Under the pieces are notes generated by a model, which did no database searches, was not told the DNA's origin, and saw only the letters and a list, made by a program, of their open reading frames with translations. A stretch of 36,184 bases of DNA, from contig CAJXBG010000033.1 of NCBI GenBank assembly GCA_913050215.1, forward strand, positions 1 to 36,184. Direction: 5' to 3'. Positions 7,483 to 15,756 of this stretch are shown one piece after another. Positions within the stretch are counted from its first letter, which is position 1, and the number at the start of each line of letters is the position of its first letter. Source of the stretch: an uncultured Gammaproteobacteria bacterium (GTDB taxonomy: Bacteria > Pseudomonadota > Gammaproteobacteria > Pseudomonadales > Azotimanducaceae). A program made the translations under genes and the position numbers.

Positions 7483-7919
7483 TCACTCATCTCTTTTTCA
7501 ATTATATTTTTCCAATTCTCCATCTAAAACAATACCAGCCTGAGCGAGAGAATCCAGCTTGTCGAAGAATTTCAGGCCAGTCGTGCCGGCATCTCTTGGT
7601 TGATTACCAGCGAAACTGGCAAGGCTGTCAATCATTTAGACCAACAAAAAGAACAAGCTGCGCCAAACTCAGCGCTATGACTTGCGCCTGCCGCTTATCA
7701 AACAAAGTCGCACACTCATTTCAGCCTTACTAGAGGTTTGTGGGACACATTAGTTTCGCTTACGTCACTTTGCGCGTCTTACAAAAGGGTGGCCGCATCG
7801 CGAACGTGGTTATTGAGAACATGAAGTCTGAAACTGCGCTTCAAATAAGGTCTTAACAAGCGCCAATACCGCGGAGTGCTCGGTCAAAGGATCGAGCCTC
7901 CGCTGAATGGGCTCGACGC
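7483..7919. other. Intergenic region with one copy of a 64-bp repeat
   Basis: 437 bp with no gene that I can support. A plus-strand frame at 7528-7680 stays open for 50 codons but has no ATG and no recognised motif; it may be a decayed gene remnant or chance. The notable content is repeat copy A at 7707-7770. Confidence 0.5.
7707..7770 (+). repeat. 64-bp dispersed repeat, copy A
   Basis: It starts GTCGCACACTCATT, contains GAGGTTTGTGGGACACATTA, and ends GTCACTT. It matches copy B (10694-10757) at 57 of 64 positions without gaps, in the same orientation, 2,987 bp apart. The core GGTTTGTGGGACACATTAGT is identical in both. It could be a remnant mobile-element end or a small non-coding repeat family. 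Confidence 0.8.
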
Positions 7920-9020
7920 TTACAGAGGACGAGGAACGATGAGTACTTTGCCATTTCGTCCGCGTTCCCGGGCACGCGTCACGGCCTGTTGAATTTGATC
8001 AACTGTGAAGCGAGAGTCGATATCCGCTTTTAACGTCCCGTTGGCGATGAGAGGAATTACCTGTCCGAAGGCAGCCTGCTTCTCCTGCATGCTGGCCGTT
8101 TGGTACCACTTATACAGCCAAAAACCTCGCAGGCGAGTGTCATTGCTTATAAGGCTGCCGGTGTTGAGCGTAGCCGGTTGCCCGGAAAGCACTCCGAAGG
8201 TAACCAATGTACCGCCATAGCCTAAGCTTTCTGCCAAACGGCTATAGGTATCTCCACCCACAGGATCCAGTGCTAAAACAATAGGAGCGTTACCGGTCGC
8301 TTTGGCAATGTCTGCTGCCAAGTTAGGTCCGTCGATGAGGACAACGTCCGCACCCTTCGCCATTAACTCATCAGCCAACCCTTCACGTCGAACAATATTG
8401 ACTGTTTTGATACCCCGTTGCTTGGCAAGCTGAATAACATAGCCACCTACCGCTGAATTCGCTGCACTCTGCGCAATCCACTGGCCTTCTTTAAGATCAC
8501 TGTAAGACGTCAGCATCAGGAGCGCTGTTAGCGGGTTTACTGCCGACATCGACAGCTGCTCAATGACATCAGCACCGATGGGTCCCAGATCAGGCAAGGG
8601 TAAAAAACCACCCGCAGGCGCGACCAGCTCTTCAGCCCACGTTCTCCCGCTCGCAAGAAGAACTAGTTGCCCCACGGCTAAGCTCTCTACATCTGTAGCC
8701 ACCTCGGTTACGCGCCCTACACCCTCACTTCCAGGCCGGGCTGGCAGTATCGGATCGACGCCATACTTTCCTGCGATCTGCAACAGATCAGAGGGGTTGA
8801 TAGGCGACGCCAGTACGGTCACTCGGACCTCACCAGGGCGCAGCGCCCGCGACGCCTCTGACGTCACCTCCAATACAGTTGCCGGTTCTCCCATTTCACT
8901 GAAACCCACATGCTTTACCTGAGTGGCGTGGTCATCAGTATGAGCGTGATGGTCCGCAGTAGCGAAGCCCGACGTACTCAGCATAAGCGCCAGTAGCGCA
9001 ATCTTGGTGACATTTTTCAT
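7920..9020 (-). CDS. MDR-family NADPH:enoyl/quinone reductase with an N-terminal signal peptide
   Basis: 366 residues. Residues 1-22 form a textbook signal peptide (KNVTKIALLALMLSTSGFATA, AxA cleavage site), followed by a His/Asp-rich linker (DHHAHTDDHATQ). From residue 35 it is a zinc-free medium-chain dehydrogenase/reductase: INPSDLLQIAGKYG with the Tyr conserved in MECR/Etr1-type 2-enoyl thioester reductases, PARPGSEGVGRV, and a nucleotide-binding stretch AANSAVGGYVIQLAKQRG followed by VRRE, suggesting NADPH. MDR proteins are normally cytosolic, so predicted export is odd. The gene lies 108 bp downstream of the carrier gene on the same strand and may be cotranscribed. A misplaced start is unlikely because the signal-like segment is continuous with the domain. 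Confidence 0.82.
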   Translation of the reverse strand: MKNVTKIALLALMLSTSGFATADHHAHTDDHATQVKHVGFSEMGEPATVLEVTSEASRALRPGEVRVTVLASPINPSDLLQIAGKYGVDPILPARPGSEGVGRVTEVATDVESLAVGQLVLLASGRTWAEELVAPAGGFLPLPDLGPIGADVIEQLSMSAVNPLTALLMLTSYSDLKEGQWIAQSAANSAVGGYVIQLAKQRGIKTVNIVRREGLADELMAKGADVVLIDGPNLAADIAKATGNAPIVLALDPVGGDTYSRLAESLGYGGTLVTFGVLSGQPATLNTGSLISNDTRLRGFWLYKWYQTASMQEKQAAFGQVIPLIANGTLKADIDSRFTVDQIQQAVTRARERGRNGKVLIVPRPL

Positions 9021-9128
9021 AATATATTCCGTTACCTAGTATTAAAGTGTGTAAATGCAAAACAGACTGCTCGACCCACATGACACGGCATGTGTGCAAA
9101 CTCATCCCTAACTTATCTCATCAGCGTG

Positions 9129-10445
9129 TCATTCTCTGGCTGACGTATCCTCGACAGCTACCACGCCAGCCTCTGTGTCTTCACGCTCGAACCAACGTCC
9201 AAGGTAAATTCCCACAAGTGACCAGAGTGCCGCAATACTTGCTCCCACAACTGCTACAGCCGCTAACCCCAGCCCAAGGCCCTGTGTGAGCCCCGTAAAT
9301 AACCATGCCATCAGCATGTCGCCGCCACGATAGGCAACAATGTCGATAACGGGCTTAGCTTTGAAGCGCGCTTCACGGTCAACGCGTGTAAACAGCATTT
9401 CGCGAGCAGGCCGGGTCACTGCGTAGTTCCCCGCGCGCCGGACAACTTGCAGAACCACGACAGCGCCCAACAAAGGTGAAATAGCCAAGACCAGGAGTCC
9501 AATACAAATCATCACCGGCACCAATGCAATGGTTGCGGGCATGCCAAATTTCTTCACGAGCCGTCCTGTGACGAAAAGCCCTGTGGATATCGATAATACG
9601 TTTACGGCTAGATCCATCTGCGCCCAAATCGCCGTGCGTTCGGGTCGTGTGAGGTCGCTAAGAAGGTTTTTTAGCTCGAAGTACACAAAAGAACTGATGC
9701 CGGTATAGAGAAAAATAAATAGGCCTATAGAGAGCAGGTAAGGGTTCGAGAAGAACGACTTGAAGCCCGCAAAGGGGTTGCCCCCTATCGATTTTCCAGA
9801 CGGTAAATCTGCAAATGTTCTGTCACCGGATTCCGTCAATGTCAGCGATTGTAAATGAATGATCAGTGGAAGGGTCATGATCAGCAGTACACTGGCAATT
9901 AACATCAGGTTATCGGTACCCAACGATGCCGAAAAAAATGCCGGCACAGACGGGCCCAACAGACCACCGACGCTTGCGCCTGTGGCAATGATACCGAACA
10001 ACCTGCCTGACTGTTCTTTAGTAAATAGCTCTGACATAAAACTCCAAAAAACAGAGATATGAAAGAGACTGAATACACTTACCCAGACATAAAATGCTTT
10101 ATCCACTAACGTTCTATCCGCGTAGAGTGTTGCGAGTGTATAGAACGTCACAAAGGATGCCGCGAACATGCCATAGGTGGCAGGCACCAGAACTCTAAAA
10201 CGAAAACGTGAGACGGCAATACCGTAAAAAGCAACGACGGCCGTACTGATGAAGAAATTCAACGTCCACAACCAGCTGACTTCAGCATCTGTCCAATCGC
10301 TTGCCATCGCATCGCGAACGGGCCTCAGTATGTAATACGCGGACATCAGAATAACCACAAACAAAAACGAACTCGCCACGGCGTTAAGCTCACGACTTTT
10401 AATGAGCGAGGCAGTTTTCAAAAAGCGCGCTATAGGGTTATGCAT
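9129..10445 (-). CDS. Nucleotide-translocase-like (ATP:ADP antiporter-like) membrane carrier
   Basis: 438 residues, largely hydrophobic with about 12 predicted membrane segments. The opening RELNAVASSFLFVVILMSAYYILRPVRDAMA is the signature of the bacterial NTT/Npt-like MFS subgroup, and FWSFMSELFTKEQSGRLFGIIATGASVGGLLGP is also typical. True NTT carriers of intracellular bacteria exchange ATP and ADP, but free-living bacteria carry relatives whose substrate is not established. There is a short acidic tail (EDTEAGVVAVEDTSARE). It precedes the exported MDR reductase gene. I am confident of the family and not of the substrate. Confidence 0.75.
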   Translation of the reverse strand: MHNPIARFLKTASLIKSRELNAVASSFLFVVILMSAYYILRPVRDAMASDWTDAEVSWLWTLNFFISTAVVAFYGIAVSRFRFRVLVPATYGMFAASFVTFYTLATLYADRTLVDKAFYVWVSVFSLFHISVFWSFMSELFTKEQSGRLFGIIATGASVGGLLGPSVPAFFSASLGTDNLMLIASVLLIMTLPLIIHLQSLTLTESGDRTFADLPSGKSIGGNPFAGFKSFFSNPYLLSIGLFIFLYTGISSFVYFELKNLLSDLTRPERTAIWAQMDLAVNVLSISTGLFVTGRLVKKFGMPATIALVPVMICIGLLVLAISPLLGAVVVLQVVRRAGNYAVTRPAREMLFTRVDREARFKAKPVIDIVAYRGGDMLMAWLFTGLTQGLGLGLAAVAVVGASIAALWSLVGIYLGRWFEREDTEAGVVAVEDTSARE

Positions 10446-10816
10446 GACTCTTCACTCAGGTGGCTCCATCACAAACTCTGACAGTGGCCTCGGCAACTAA
10501 TGCGCCTTTCAAATCCTCACCATCGTCAGTCACTATTGTTATTCCGTCTGTCCGCCGAATAAAGACCATGATTTGGGAATCTTTATTGCCAAAGAGGCAA
10601 TAGTAGCAACCCCAGCCGCCCAGCTAAGCACCCTCTCACGCACCTAACACAGGTGGCGCAGCGCACCATGCGCACCCATGTCAATGCCTATCTGTCGCAC
10701 ACTCATTTTTGTCTTAATGGAGGTTTGTGGGACACATTAGTATCGCTTATGTCACTTGATCTATAGCCGACTTTTCATATAGCTTGGTTGTTTCTAGTTT
10801 AGATGAGCACCGTAAA
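10446..10816. other. Intergenic region with the second copy of the 64-bp repeat
   Basis: 371 bp between divergent genes. A minus-strand frame at 10456-10569 could encode 37 residues ending 10 bp before the carrier gene, but it has no clear ribosome-binding site or family match, so it is not called. Repeat copy B occupies 10694-10757 and ends 59 bp before the nitroreductase ATG, so it may overlap that gene's promoter. Confidence 0.5.
10694..10757 (+). repeat. 64-bp dispersed repeat, copy B
   Basis: Gapless match (57/64) to copy A at 7707-7770, same orientation. The two copies bracket the MDR reductase and carrier genes. Differences are concentrated in positions 16-26 of the unit, while the GGTTTGTGGGACACATTAGT core is unchanged. 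Confidence 0.8.
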
Positions 10817-11500
10817 ATGGAAGCGAATGATTTCGATAAGCTGGTCGCAGAACGACGAAGTATCCGCGGATATAAGGATGAGCCGGTTCCTAGGGAATTG
10901 ATCGCAGAGGTTATCGCGATCGCCAAGGGAGCGCCCTCTTCTATGAATACGCAACCCTGGTTCTTTCACGTGGTAACCGGAGAACCTCTGGACAGGATCC
11001 GTGAGGGCAACACTCAAAAAATGATGTCCGGTGCCAATGTTGATCGAGAGATCAGAATGAACCATGGTTATGAAGGTGAGTATCGTCGTCGACAGGTCGA
11101 CATTGCGAAGCAGCTTTTTGCCGAGATGGATATCGCCCGCGAAGATGCGGAAAAACGTCAGGATTGGGTCATGCGCGGTTTTCGTCAATTTGATGCGCCC
11201 GTGTCAATCGTTGTGACCTGCGAAAAAACGATGGAGCACGACACGATTTGCCACTTTGATTTAGGTGCTGCAGTGCATGGTCTGGTGCTCACCGCGTGGA
11301 CCCGGGGTCTAGGCACGGTGATTAATGGTCAAGGCATTATGCAATCGTCGGTGGTGCGTGAACATGCGAAAATTCCCGATGATCAAACGATCATGACCTG
11401 TGTTGCAATGGGCTGGCCTGATTTTGATTTCCCTGCCAACATCGTCAAATCTGTACGTGAAGACAACGACAACTTTGTCACTTATACCGGGTTCGAATAA
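10817..11500 (+). CDS. Nitroreductase family protein (FMN-dependent)
   Basis: 227 residues from the ATG at 10817; an in-frame TTG at 10784 would add eleven residues without family similarity. The FMN-binding opening is AERRSIRGYKDEPVP, followed by AKGAPSSMNTQPWFFHVV. Later come FDLGAAVHGLVLTAWTRGLGTVINGQ and TCVAMGWPDFDFPAN, all standard for the oxygen-insensitive nitroreductase/flavin reductase fold. It probably reduces nitroaromatics, quinones or a conjugated metabolite with NAD(P)H in the cytosol. It starts a plus-strand series of detoxification genes (two MFS exporters, then a GST). The substrate is not predictable. Confidence 0.88.
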   Translation: MEANDFDKLVAERRSIRGYKDEPVPRELIAEVIAIAKGAPSSMNTQPWFFHVVTGEPLDRIREGNTQKMMSGANVDREIRMNHGYEGEYRRRQVDIAKQLFAEMDIAREDAEKRQDWVMRGFRQFDAPVSIVVTCEKTMEHDTICHFDLGAAVHGLVLTAWTRGLGTVINGQGIMQSSVVREHAKIPDDQTIMTCVAMGWPDFDFPANIVKSVREDNDNFVTYTGFE

Positions 11501-11614
11501 AACGCTTCCGGTCTGGCCGCATCCCGTGGACACAGCCTGCCATCTATTGGCAATCTGCCGTCCATCACGCTGTCAGGGTTCAATTTGCAATAGTTCGAGT
11601 CAGTCTGGCAAACA

Positions 11615-12817
11615 ATGCTAAGTGACGAACGCACGTCTCTTGGTTTTGTGGAATTTATTTCCATCATGGCTTTGATGATCGCCCTGACCGCGCTATCAAT
11701 CGATGCCATGTTACCTGCACTGACTGAAATCGGGCGCGACCTGAAAGTCAGCAACACGAACGATACACAGCTCGTCATTAGTGTGATTTTTCTGGGCACA
11801 GCGGTGGGTCAGTTGGCTTGCGGCCCCCTATCCGACAGCTATGGCAGAAAACCACTGGTATTCGCAGGCATCACCATCTTCATCATCGGAAGTCTGCTGT
11901 GTATTTTTGCTTCTGAATTCAGCTGGATGCTCTGGGGCCGGCTGCTACAGGGAGTAGGACTCGGCGCACCTCGGGTTATTTCCACCGCAATTATTCGCGA
12001 TCTCTATCAGGGCAGAGAGATGGCCAGAGTCATGTCCTACGTAATGACGATATTCATTCTCGTGCCGGTACTCGCGCCCGCGCTCGGCCAACTTATCTTG
12101 TTCGTCGCCAGTTGGCGTATGATCTTCACAATGCTTTTAATCATGGCCTTACTGGTTTTATGCTGGTTTATGATCCGCCAACCAGAGACCCTACCGCCGA
12201 CCCAAAGAGCACAGTTTTCAGCGCAACAACTCATTAATTCAGTCAGTCGAGTTTTGCGTAATCCCGTTACGCTGGGTTACACCATCACCGCAGGATTGGT
12301 TTCTGGTCCCTTTGTGGCATTCCTGAGTTCGATACAGCAAATCCTGCAGCAACAATATGGGTTAGGCACGCTGTTTCCTTTGTTCTTTGCCGGACTTTCT
12401 ATCGCAGTAGGCAGCGCTTCACTTTTAAACGCACGACTGGTGATGCGGATTGGCATGCGCTCGATGGCGCGACGCGCACTCATCACGATGAGCACTGCCG
12501 TGTTGATCTACGGAGTGCTCGCCTCTTATAGCGATGGCCACCCCCCTCTTTGGTCGTTTATGCTTTTCCTTTCAACCATACTATTTTGTACCGGCATTCT
12601 GTTCGGAAACCTGAATGCTCTTGCAATGGAACCGCTAGGAAAAATTGCCGGGGTTGGTGCAGCAATCACTAGTTCACTTGCGACCTTTATCTCCGTGCCA
12701 ATAGGGATGTTCATTGGGTTATCTTACAACGGTACCGTCTTGCCGCTGATCGCGGGATTCGGCATCTGCAGTTTGACCGCTATTGTGACTCAACACCTAA
12801 CTGAGACGCGACGATGA
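11615..12817 (+). CDS. MFS drug-resistance transporter, Bcr/CflA type
   Basis: 400 residues with about 12 membrane helices. The Bcr/CflA subfamily is shown by ALTALSIDAMLPALTEIGRDL, the motif A loop GPLSDSYGRKPLVFAG, and the helix-4 segment RLLQGVGLGAPRVISTAIIRDLY. Family members export drugs and small polar compounds with proton antiport. It lies 114 bp after the nitroreductase and 132 bp before another MFS gene. A CGCACT/AGTGCG hairpin (12838-12856) follows the stop, without a T-run. Specific cargo unknown. Confidence 0.87.
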   Translation: MLSDERTSLGFVEFISIMALMIALTALSIDAMLPALTEIGRDLKVSNTNDTQLVISVIFLGTAVGQLACGPLSDSYGRKPLVFAGITIFIIGSLLCIFASEFSWMLWGRLLQGVGLGAPRVISTAIIRDLYQGREMARVMSYVMTIFILVPVLAPALGQLILFVASWRMIFTMLLIMALLVLCWFMIRQPETLPPTQRAQFSAQQLINSVSRVLRNPVTLGYTITAGLVSGPFVAFLSSIQQILQQQYGLGTLFPLFFAGLSIAVGSASLLNARLVMRIGMRSMARRALITMSTAVLIYGVLASYSDGHPPLWSFMLFLSTILFCTGILFGNLNALAMEPLGKIAGVGAAITSSLATFISVPIGMFIGLSYNGTVLPLIAGFGICSLTAIVTQHLTETRR

Positions 12818-12949
12818 TAAGTATCACTTAGCAGTTGCGCACTTCAATTTAGTGCGGGTCTCGTTACAGGAGCGGTAGATTCAACGATTCGTCATTGCAC
12901 TGATGATTCTCAAGCGCTTACACTAACCATTTTTTTGGTGGTTCCTCTC

Positions 12950-14149
12950 ATGGGCGAGTTCCATACAGAACGTGCAAAGCGAACATTGCTGTTCTCACTC
13001 GTTTCAGTGGGGATGGGTTTCACGGTCTTATTCCCCATTCTCGCACCTCTCGGCCGCGAAATGGGCTTGTCGGAAATTCAGATCACAACCATCATTGGCT
13101 CGTCCGGTCTGGTAGTGTTTCTGACTAGCCCTATTTGGGGGCGACGGAGTGATGCCTGGGGACGCAAGCGCGTGCTGCTCTGCGGGCTATTCGGATTTTC
13201 AGCGGGGACTTTCCTGTTTAACTCTGTCCTATACCTCGGACTCGCAGGCATCCTAACTGGCTCACTCCTCTTTATTGCCCTGGTTATTGCCCGGGTGACC
13301 CATGCCTCAGTGATGTCAGCTTCTATGCCAGCTGCCAACGCATATATGGCAGATATTACCGACGCGGCAAGCCGCACACGAGGTATGGCAGCTGCTGGCG
13401 CCGCAAATAACATTGGGACAATTCTTGGCCCGGCAGTAGCGGGTCTGGCAGTCATCTCTTTGTTGACTCCGCTCTGGGTTATGGCGGCTATTGCATTTCT
13501 CAACGGCCTGTTCGTCTGGCGTTTTTTAGAAGAGCCACCGAAACATCAAACACCCGTTGTACGCGATCGCCTAAAGTACTCAGACCCTCGAATCCTACCA
13601 TTTATTATCATCGGCATAGCCATGTTCACCGGCATGGGGCTTGTACAGCAAACAATGGGATTTCGCTTTCAGGATGCGCTAGGCCTAAGCGCAGCAGAAA
13701 CGGCGCAAAACTTCGGCTTTGCCATGATGTTATCGGGTGCGAGTTCGCTGTTTTCACAGGCTGTTATCGTGCAACGTTTTAATCTTGCACCCTTCACATT
13801 GCTACGTTTCGCTATTCCCCTTTTGATCGTCGCCTTTACGATGATGGCGCTGCTCGAAACGCAGCTCTGGCTAACGATAGCAATGATGATTCAGGGACTC
13901 GGCATGGGTTTAGCCTCTCCCGGATTTACCGCCGGCGCTTCGCTTGCGGTCTCACCGGAGGAGCAAGGCGCCGTCGCTGGTGTGGCAGGTTCCTGCGGGC
14001 CACTTGGTTTTACACTCGGTCCGTTTATTGGCGGTGCACTTTATACGCTTTCGCCCACTGCACCTTATTTCTTTGCAGCAGGTCTTTTTCTGATCCTCTT
14101 TTTATTTATGAATCAACTGGGCAAGCGGGTGAGGAGCCACGCGACTTAG
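12950..14149 (+). CDS. MFS transporter (TetA/multidrug-like)
   Basis: 399 residues from the ATG at 12950, preceded by GGTGG; an in-frame TTG at 12935 is less likely. Twelve predicted helices. Motif A between helices 2 and 3 reads SPIWGRRSDAWGRKRVLLCG, and helix 5 has AAAGAANNIGTILGPAVAGL, close to the antiporter motif C of drug exporters. Helix 11 region GVAGSCGPLGFTLGPFIGGAL repeats that glycine-rich pattern. It should be a cytoplasmic-membrane proton antiporter. It sits between the Bcr/CflA gene and a GST gene, which suits export of xenobiotics or conjugates, though no substrate is indicated. Confidence 0.85.
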   Translation: MGEFHTERAKRTLLFSLVSVGMGFTVLFPILAPLGREMGLSEIQITTIIGSSGLVVFLTSPIWGRRSDAWGRKRVLLCGLFGFSAGTFLFNSVLYLGLAGILTGSLLFIALVIARVTHASVMSASMPAANAYMADITDAASRTRGMAAAGAANNIGTILGPAVAGLAVISLLTPLWVMAAIAFLNGLFVWRFLEEPPKHQTPVVRDRLKYSDPRILPFIIIGIAMFTGMGLVQQTMGFRFQDALGLSAAETAQNFGFAMMLSGASSLFSQAVIVQRFNLAPFTLLRFAIPLLIVAFTMMALLETQLWLTIAMMIQGLGMGLASPGFTAGASLAVSPEEQGAVAGVAGSCGPLGFTLGPFIGGALYTLSPTAPYFFAAGLFLILFLFMNQLGKRVRSHAT

Positions 14150-14248
14150 TTCCTTCCGCCTACAGAGCGCCCGCATAGAGGGAGCAATCGCTTGAGGCTC
14201 CGGCAGACACTTGCTAACCTGACTGCATTTCAGTGAGGGAGTTTCCTA

Positions 14249-14989
14249 ATGTCGCTAGTCCTCTACGGTGTACCTTTTTCCCAGCCCGTCAGGGCAGTTA
14301 TGTGGTTACTGTTTCTCAAAAAAGCACCATTTGAGATGGTGTTGATCAATCCAGGCTCTAAGGGAGAGACAGGCAGTCGGAATCCGGCTTTTCTCGCCAA
14401 AAACCCGAGTGGCACTATCCCCTGCATAGAGGAAACGGAAACTGGATTCACGCTGGGGGAAGCACATGCCATCATGACCTACTTGGCGCGGACCCGCGGC
14501 TGGACCGACGTCTACCCGGAGAACGAGCAAACTCGGGCGACCATCGATGCCTATTTACATTACCATCACAGAAACATCCGCGAGGCTTCAGTCGGACTTG
14601 TAGCTCCCAAGATCAGAAAAGATCTGAATATTCCCGAGGCAATTCAGGAGGGGGCACGCAGGAATCTGACCGCTGCGCTGAAAACACTCGAGAGCGGATG
14701 GCTTTCAAATCATCGTTTTCTTGTCGGTGACTCTGTCACTTTGGCAGATCTCGCAGCCTATGTGGAAATAGGACAGTTGCAGCCTCAATTCACCAACGTG
14801 TTTGATCTTTCAACCTTTCCTAACGTGTCGCGATGGCTTGACGACATGACCAAGGTCGATGGACACGATGATGTGCATACGGTACTGGCTGAATTGGGTG
14901 ATATATCCGCTGTCGCACCGACGATGGAGAAAATCAAGAATGCCAATAAAATGGCGCTGTCAGCATTGAAGCGGCGCTTGGCTGATTAG
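14249..14989 (+). CDS. Glutathione S-transferase, theta-like
   Basis: 246 residues. The thioredoxin-like half has LVLYGVPFSQPVRAVMWLLFLK, with the SQPxRAV pattern of theta-type GSTs in which the Ser activates glutathione. NPSGTIPCIEETETGFTLGEAHAIMTYLA includes the cis-Pro and the Glu-Ala pair contacting the peptide. The helical half has LVGDSVTLADLAAYVEIGQL (N-capping motif). A strong GTGAGGGA ribosome-binding site precedes the ATG. Cytosolic; it would conjugate electrophiles such as epoxides or halides. The stop codon overlaps that of the convergent TetR gene by 4 nt. Confidence 0.9.
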   Translation: MSLVLYGVPFSQPVRAVMWLLFLKKAPFEMVLINPGSKGETGSRNPAFLAKNPSGTIPCIEETETGFTLGEAHAIMTYLARTRGWTDVYPENEQTRATIDAYLHYHHRNIREASVGLVAPKIRKDLNIPEAIQEGARRNLTAALKTLESGWLSNHRFLVGDSVTLADLAAYVEIGQLQPQFTNVFDLSTFPNVSRWLDDMTKVDGHDDVHTVLAELGDISAVAPTMEKIKNANKMALSALKRRLAD

Positions 14990-15669
14990 GACTTTCTCAC
15001 GGATTTTCTAACGGACTGCCAACTGGCTTCCGCTAGTATCGCTGCGACTTCTCCGGGAGAACGCGCGCTTCTGCCTGAAAGCCACATTCGAGAACACTCA
15101 AGTGTGGGACCGCAAATTAGCGGCATGTACAAACCTGTTGGCAACGCCTGCAATTCACCGGACTTCACATGGGGTGCAAACCAATCGTAAGTCGATTGGC
15201 CAAACGCGCGATCTTTCTCCCTGAGCTCCAGTCTGGCAAGCTCGGACAGTTTTATTTCCCTCGATAATAGAAAGGCCGCCAATTGCGGTTGGTCGGTCAC
15301 CCACTCGCAGCAAAAGGTCACCATCGCCTTGATACCCGTGCTCGCGGTTCTTCGTGGAAGCAGCGCTGCAAGCAACCCCGCATTGAAATGATCAACGCCC
15401 TCAACAAACAGCGCTTCTGCTATACCTTCTTTGCTGCCAAAGTGATGGTACAGGCTACCCACGGAGCAATCTGCATCCTGAAGAATGTCTCCCACATTTG
15501 TTTGTTCTATGCCGACATCCGAGAAATGCGCCAGCGAGACTTCCATTACGCGGGACTTCAAGGCACTTGTCTGGCTCTTACGGGTCTGGCTTTTACCAGC
15601 CTGACGCTTGTGGAACATCGTGGGAGAGGTCATATTTCTGTGACATATGTCTGAATCACTATTTCCCAT
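14986..15669 (-). CDS. TetR/AcrR family regulator, divergent from acyl-CoA dehydrogenase genes
   Basis: 227 residues. The DNA-binding domain follows a basic leader: ALKSRVMEVSLAHFSDVGIEQTNVGDILQDADCSVGSLYHHFGSKEGIAEAL, a canonical TetR HTH. The C-terminal domain has AAFLLSREIKLSELARLELREKDR and ends with a duplicated SVRKSVRKS. Start at 15669 gives a 30-odd residue basic N-terminal extension; Met13 or Met18 are possible alternative starts. It is transcribed away from the acyl-CoA dehydrogenase pair across 87 bp that contains an operator-like CTAGAA/TTCTAG repeat, so it most likely represses that unit and itself, responding to an acyl-CoA. Confidence 0.87.
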   Translation of the reverse strand: MGNSDSDICHRNMTSPTMFHKRQAGKSQTRKSQTSALKSRVMEVSLAHFSDVGIEQTNVGDILQDADCSVGSLYHHFGSKEGIAEALFVEGVDHFNAGLLAALLPRRTASTGIKAMVTFCCEWVTDQPQLAAFLLSREIKLSELARLELREKDRAFGQSTYDWFAPHVKSGELQALPTGLYMPLICGPTLECSRMWLSGRSARSPGEVAAILAEASWQSVRKSVRKS

Positions 15670-15680
15670 ATTAAACCACT

Positions 15681-15700
15681 ATTCTAGAATTTTGTTCTAG
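15681..15700. promoter_or_regulatory. Operator-like inverted repeat between TetR and the acyl-CoA dehydrogenase pair
   Basis: CTAGAA (15684-15689) and TTCTAG (15695-15700) are inverted around TTTTG; the left part is also within the perfect 10-bp palindrome ATTCTAGAAT. On the other strand it reads CTAGAACAAAATTCTAG, which resembles AGAAC/GTTCT operators of KstR-type TetR repressors, with different spacing. It lies 12 bp from the TetR start codon and overlaps the -35 area of the promoter at 15717-15725. Confidence 0.55.
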
Positions 15701-15716
15701 TAATAATTTCTATTTT

Positions 15717-15725
15717 TGCTATATT
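15717..15725 (+). promoter_or_regulatory. Extended -10 promoter for the acyl-CoA dehydrogenase pair
   Basis: TGCTATATT is an extended -10 element (TGn + TATATT, five of six to consensus) 31 bp before the ATG at 15757, downstream of the operator-like repeat. No good -35 is present, as is common for extended -10 promoters. Confidence 0.4.
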
Positions 15726-15756
15726 CAGCTATTCGAAAACCTATTTGGACACCTTA

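Noticed and set aside
7528-7680. Open frame of 50 codons in the intergenic region
   Set aside because: No ATG, no ribosome-binding site and no recognised motif; could be a gene remnant but cannot be supported.
10456-10569. Possible 37-residue minus-strand peptide just before the carrier gene
   Set aside because: No good ribosome-binding site and no family features; length is within chance.
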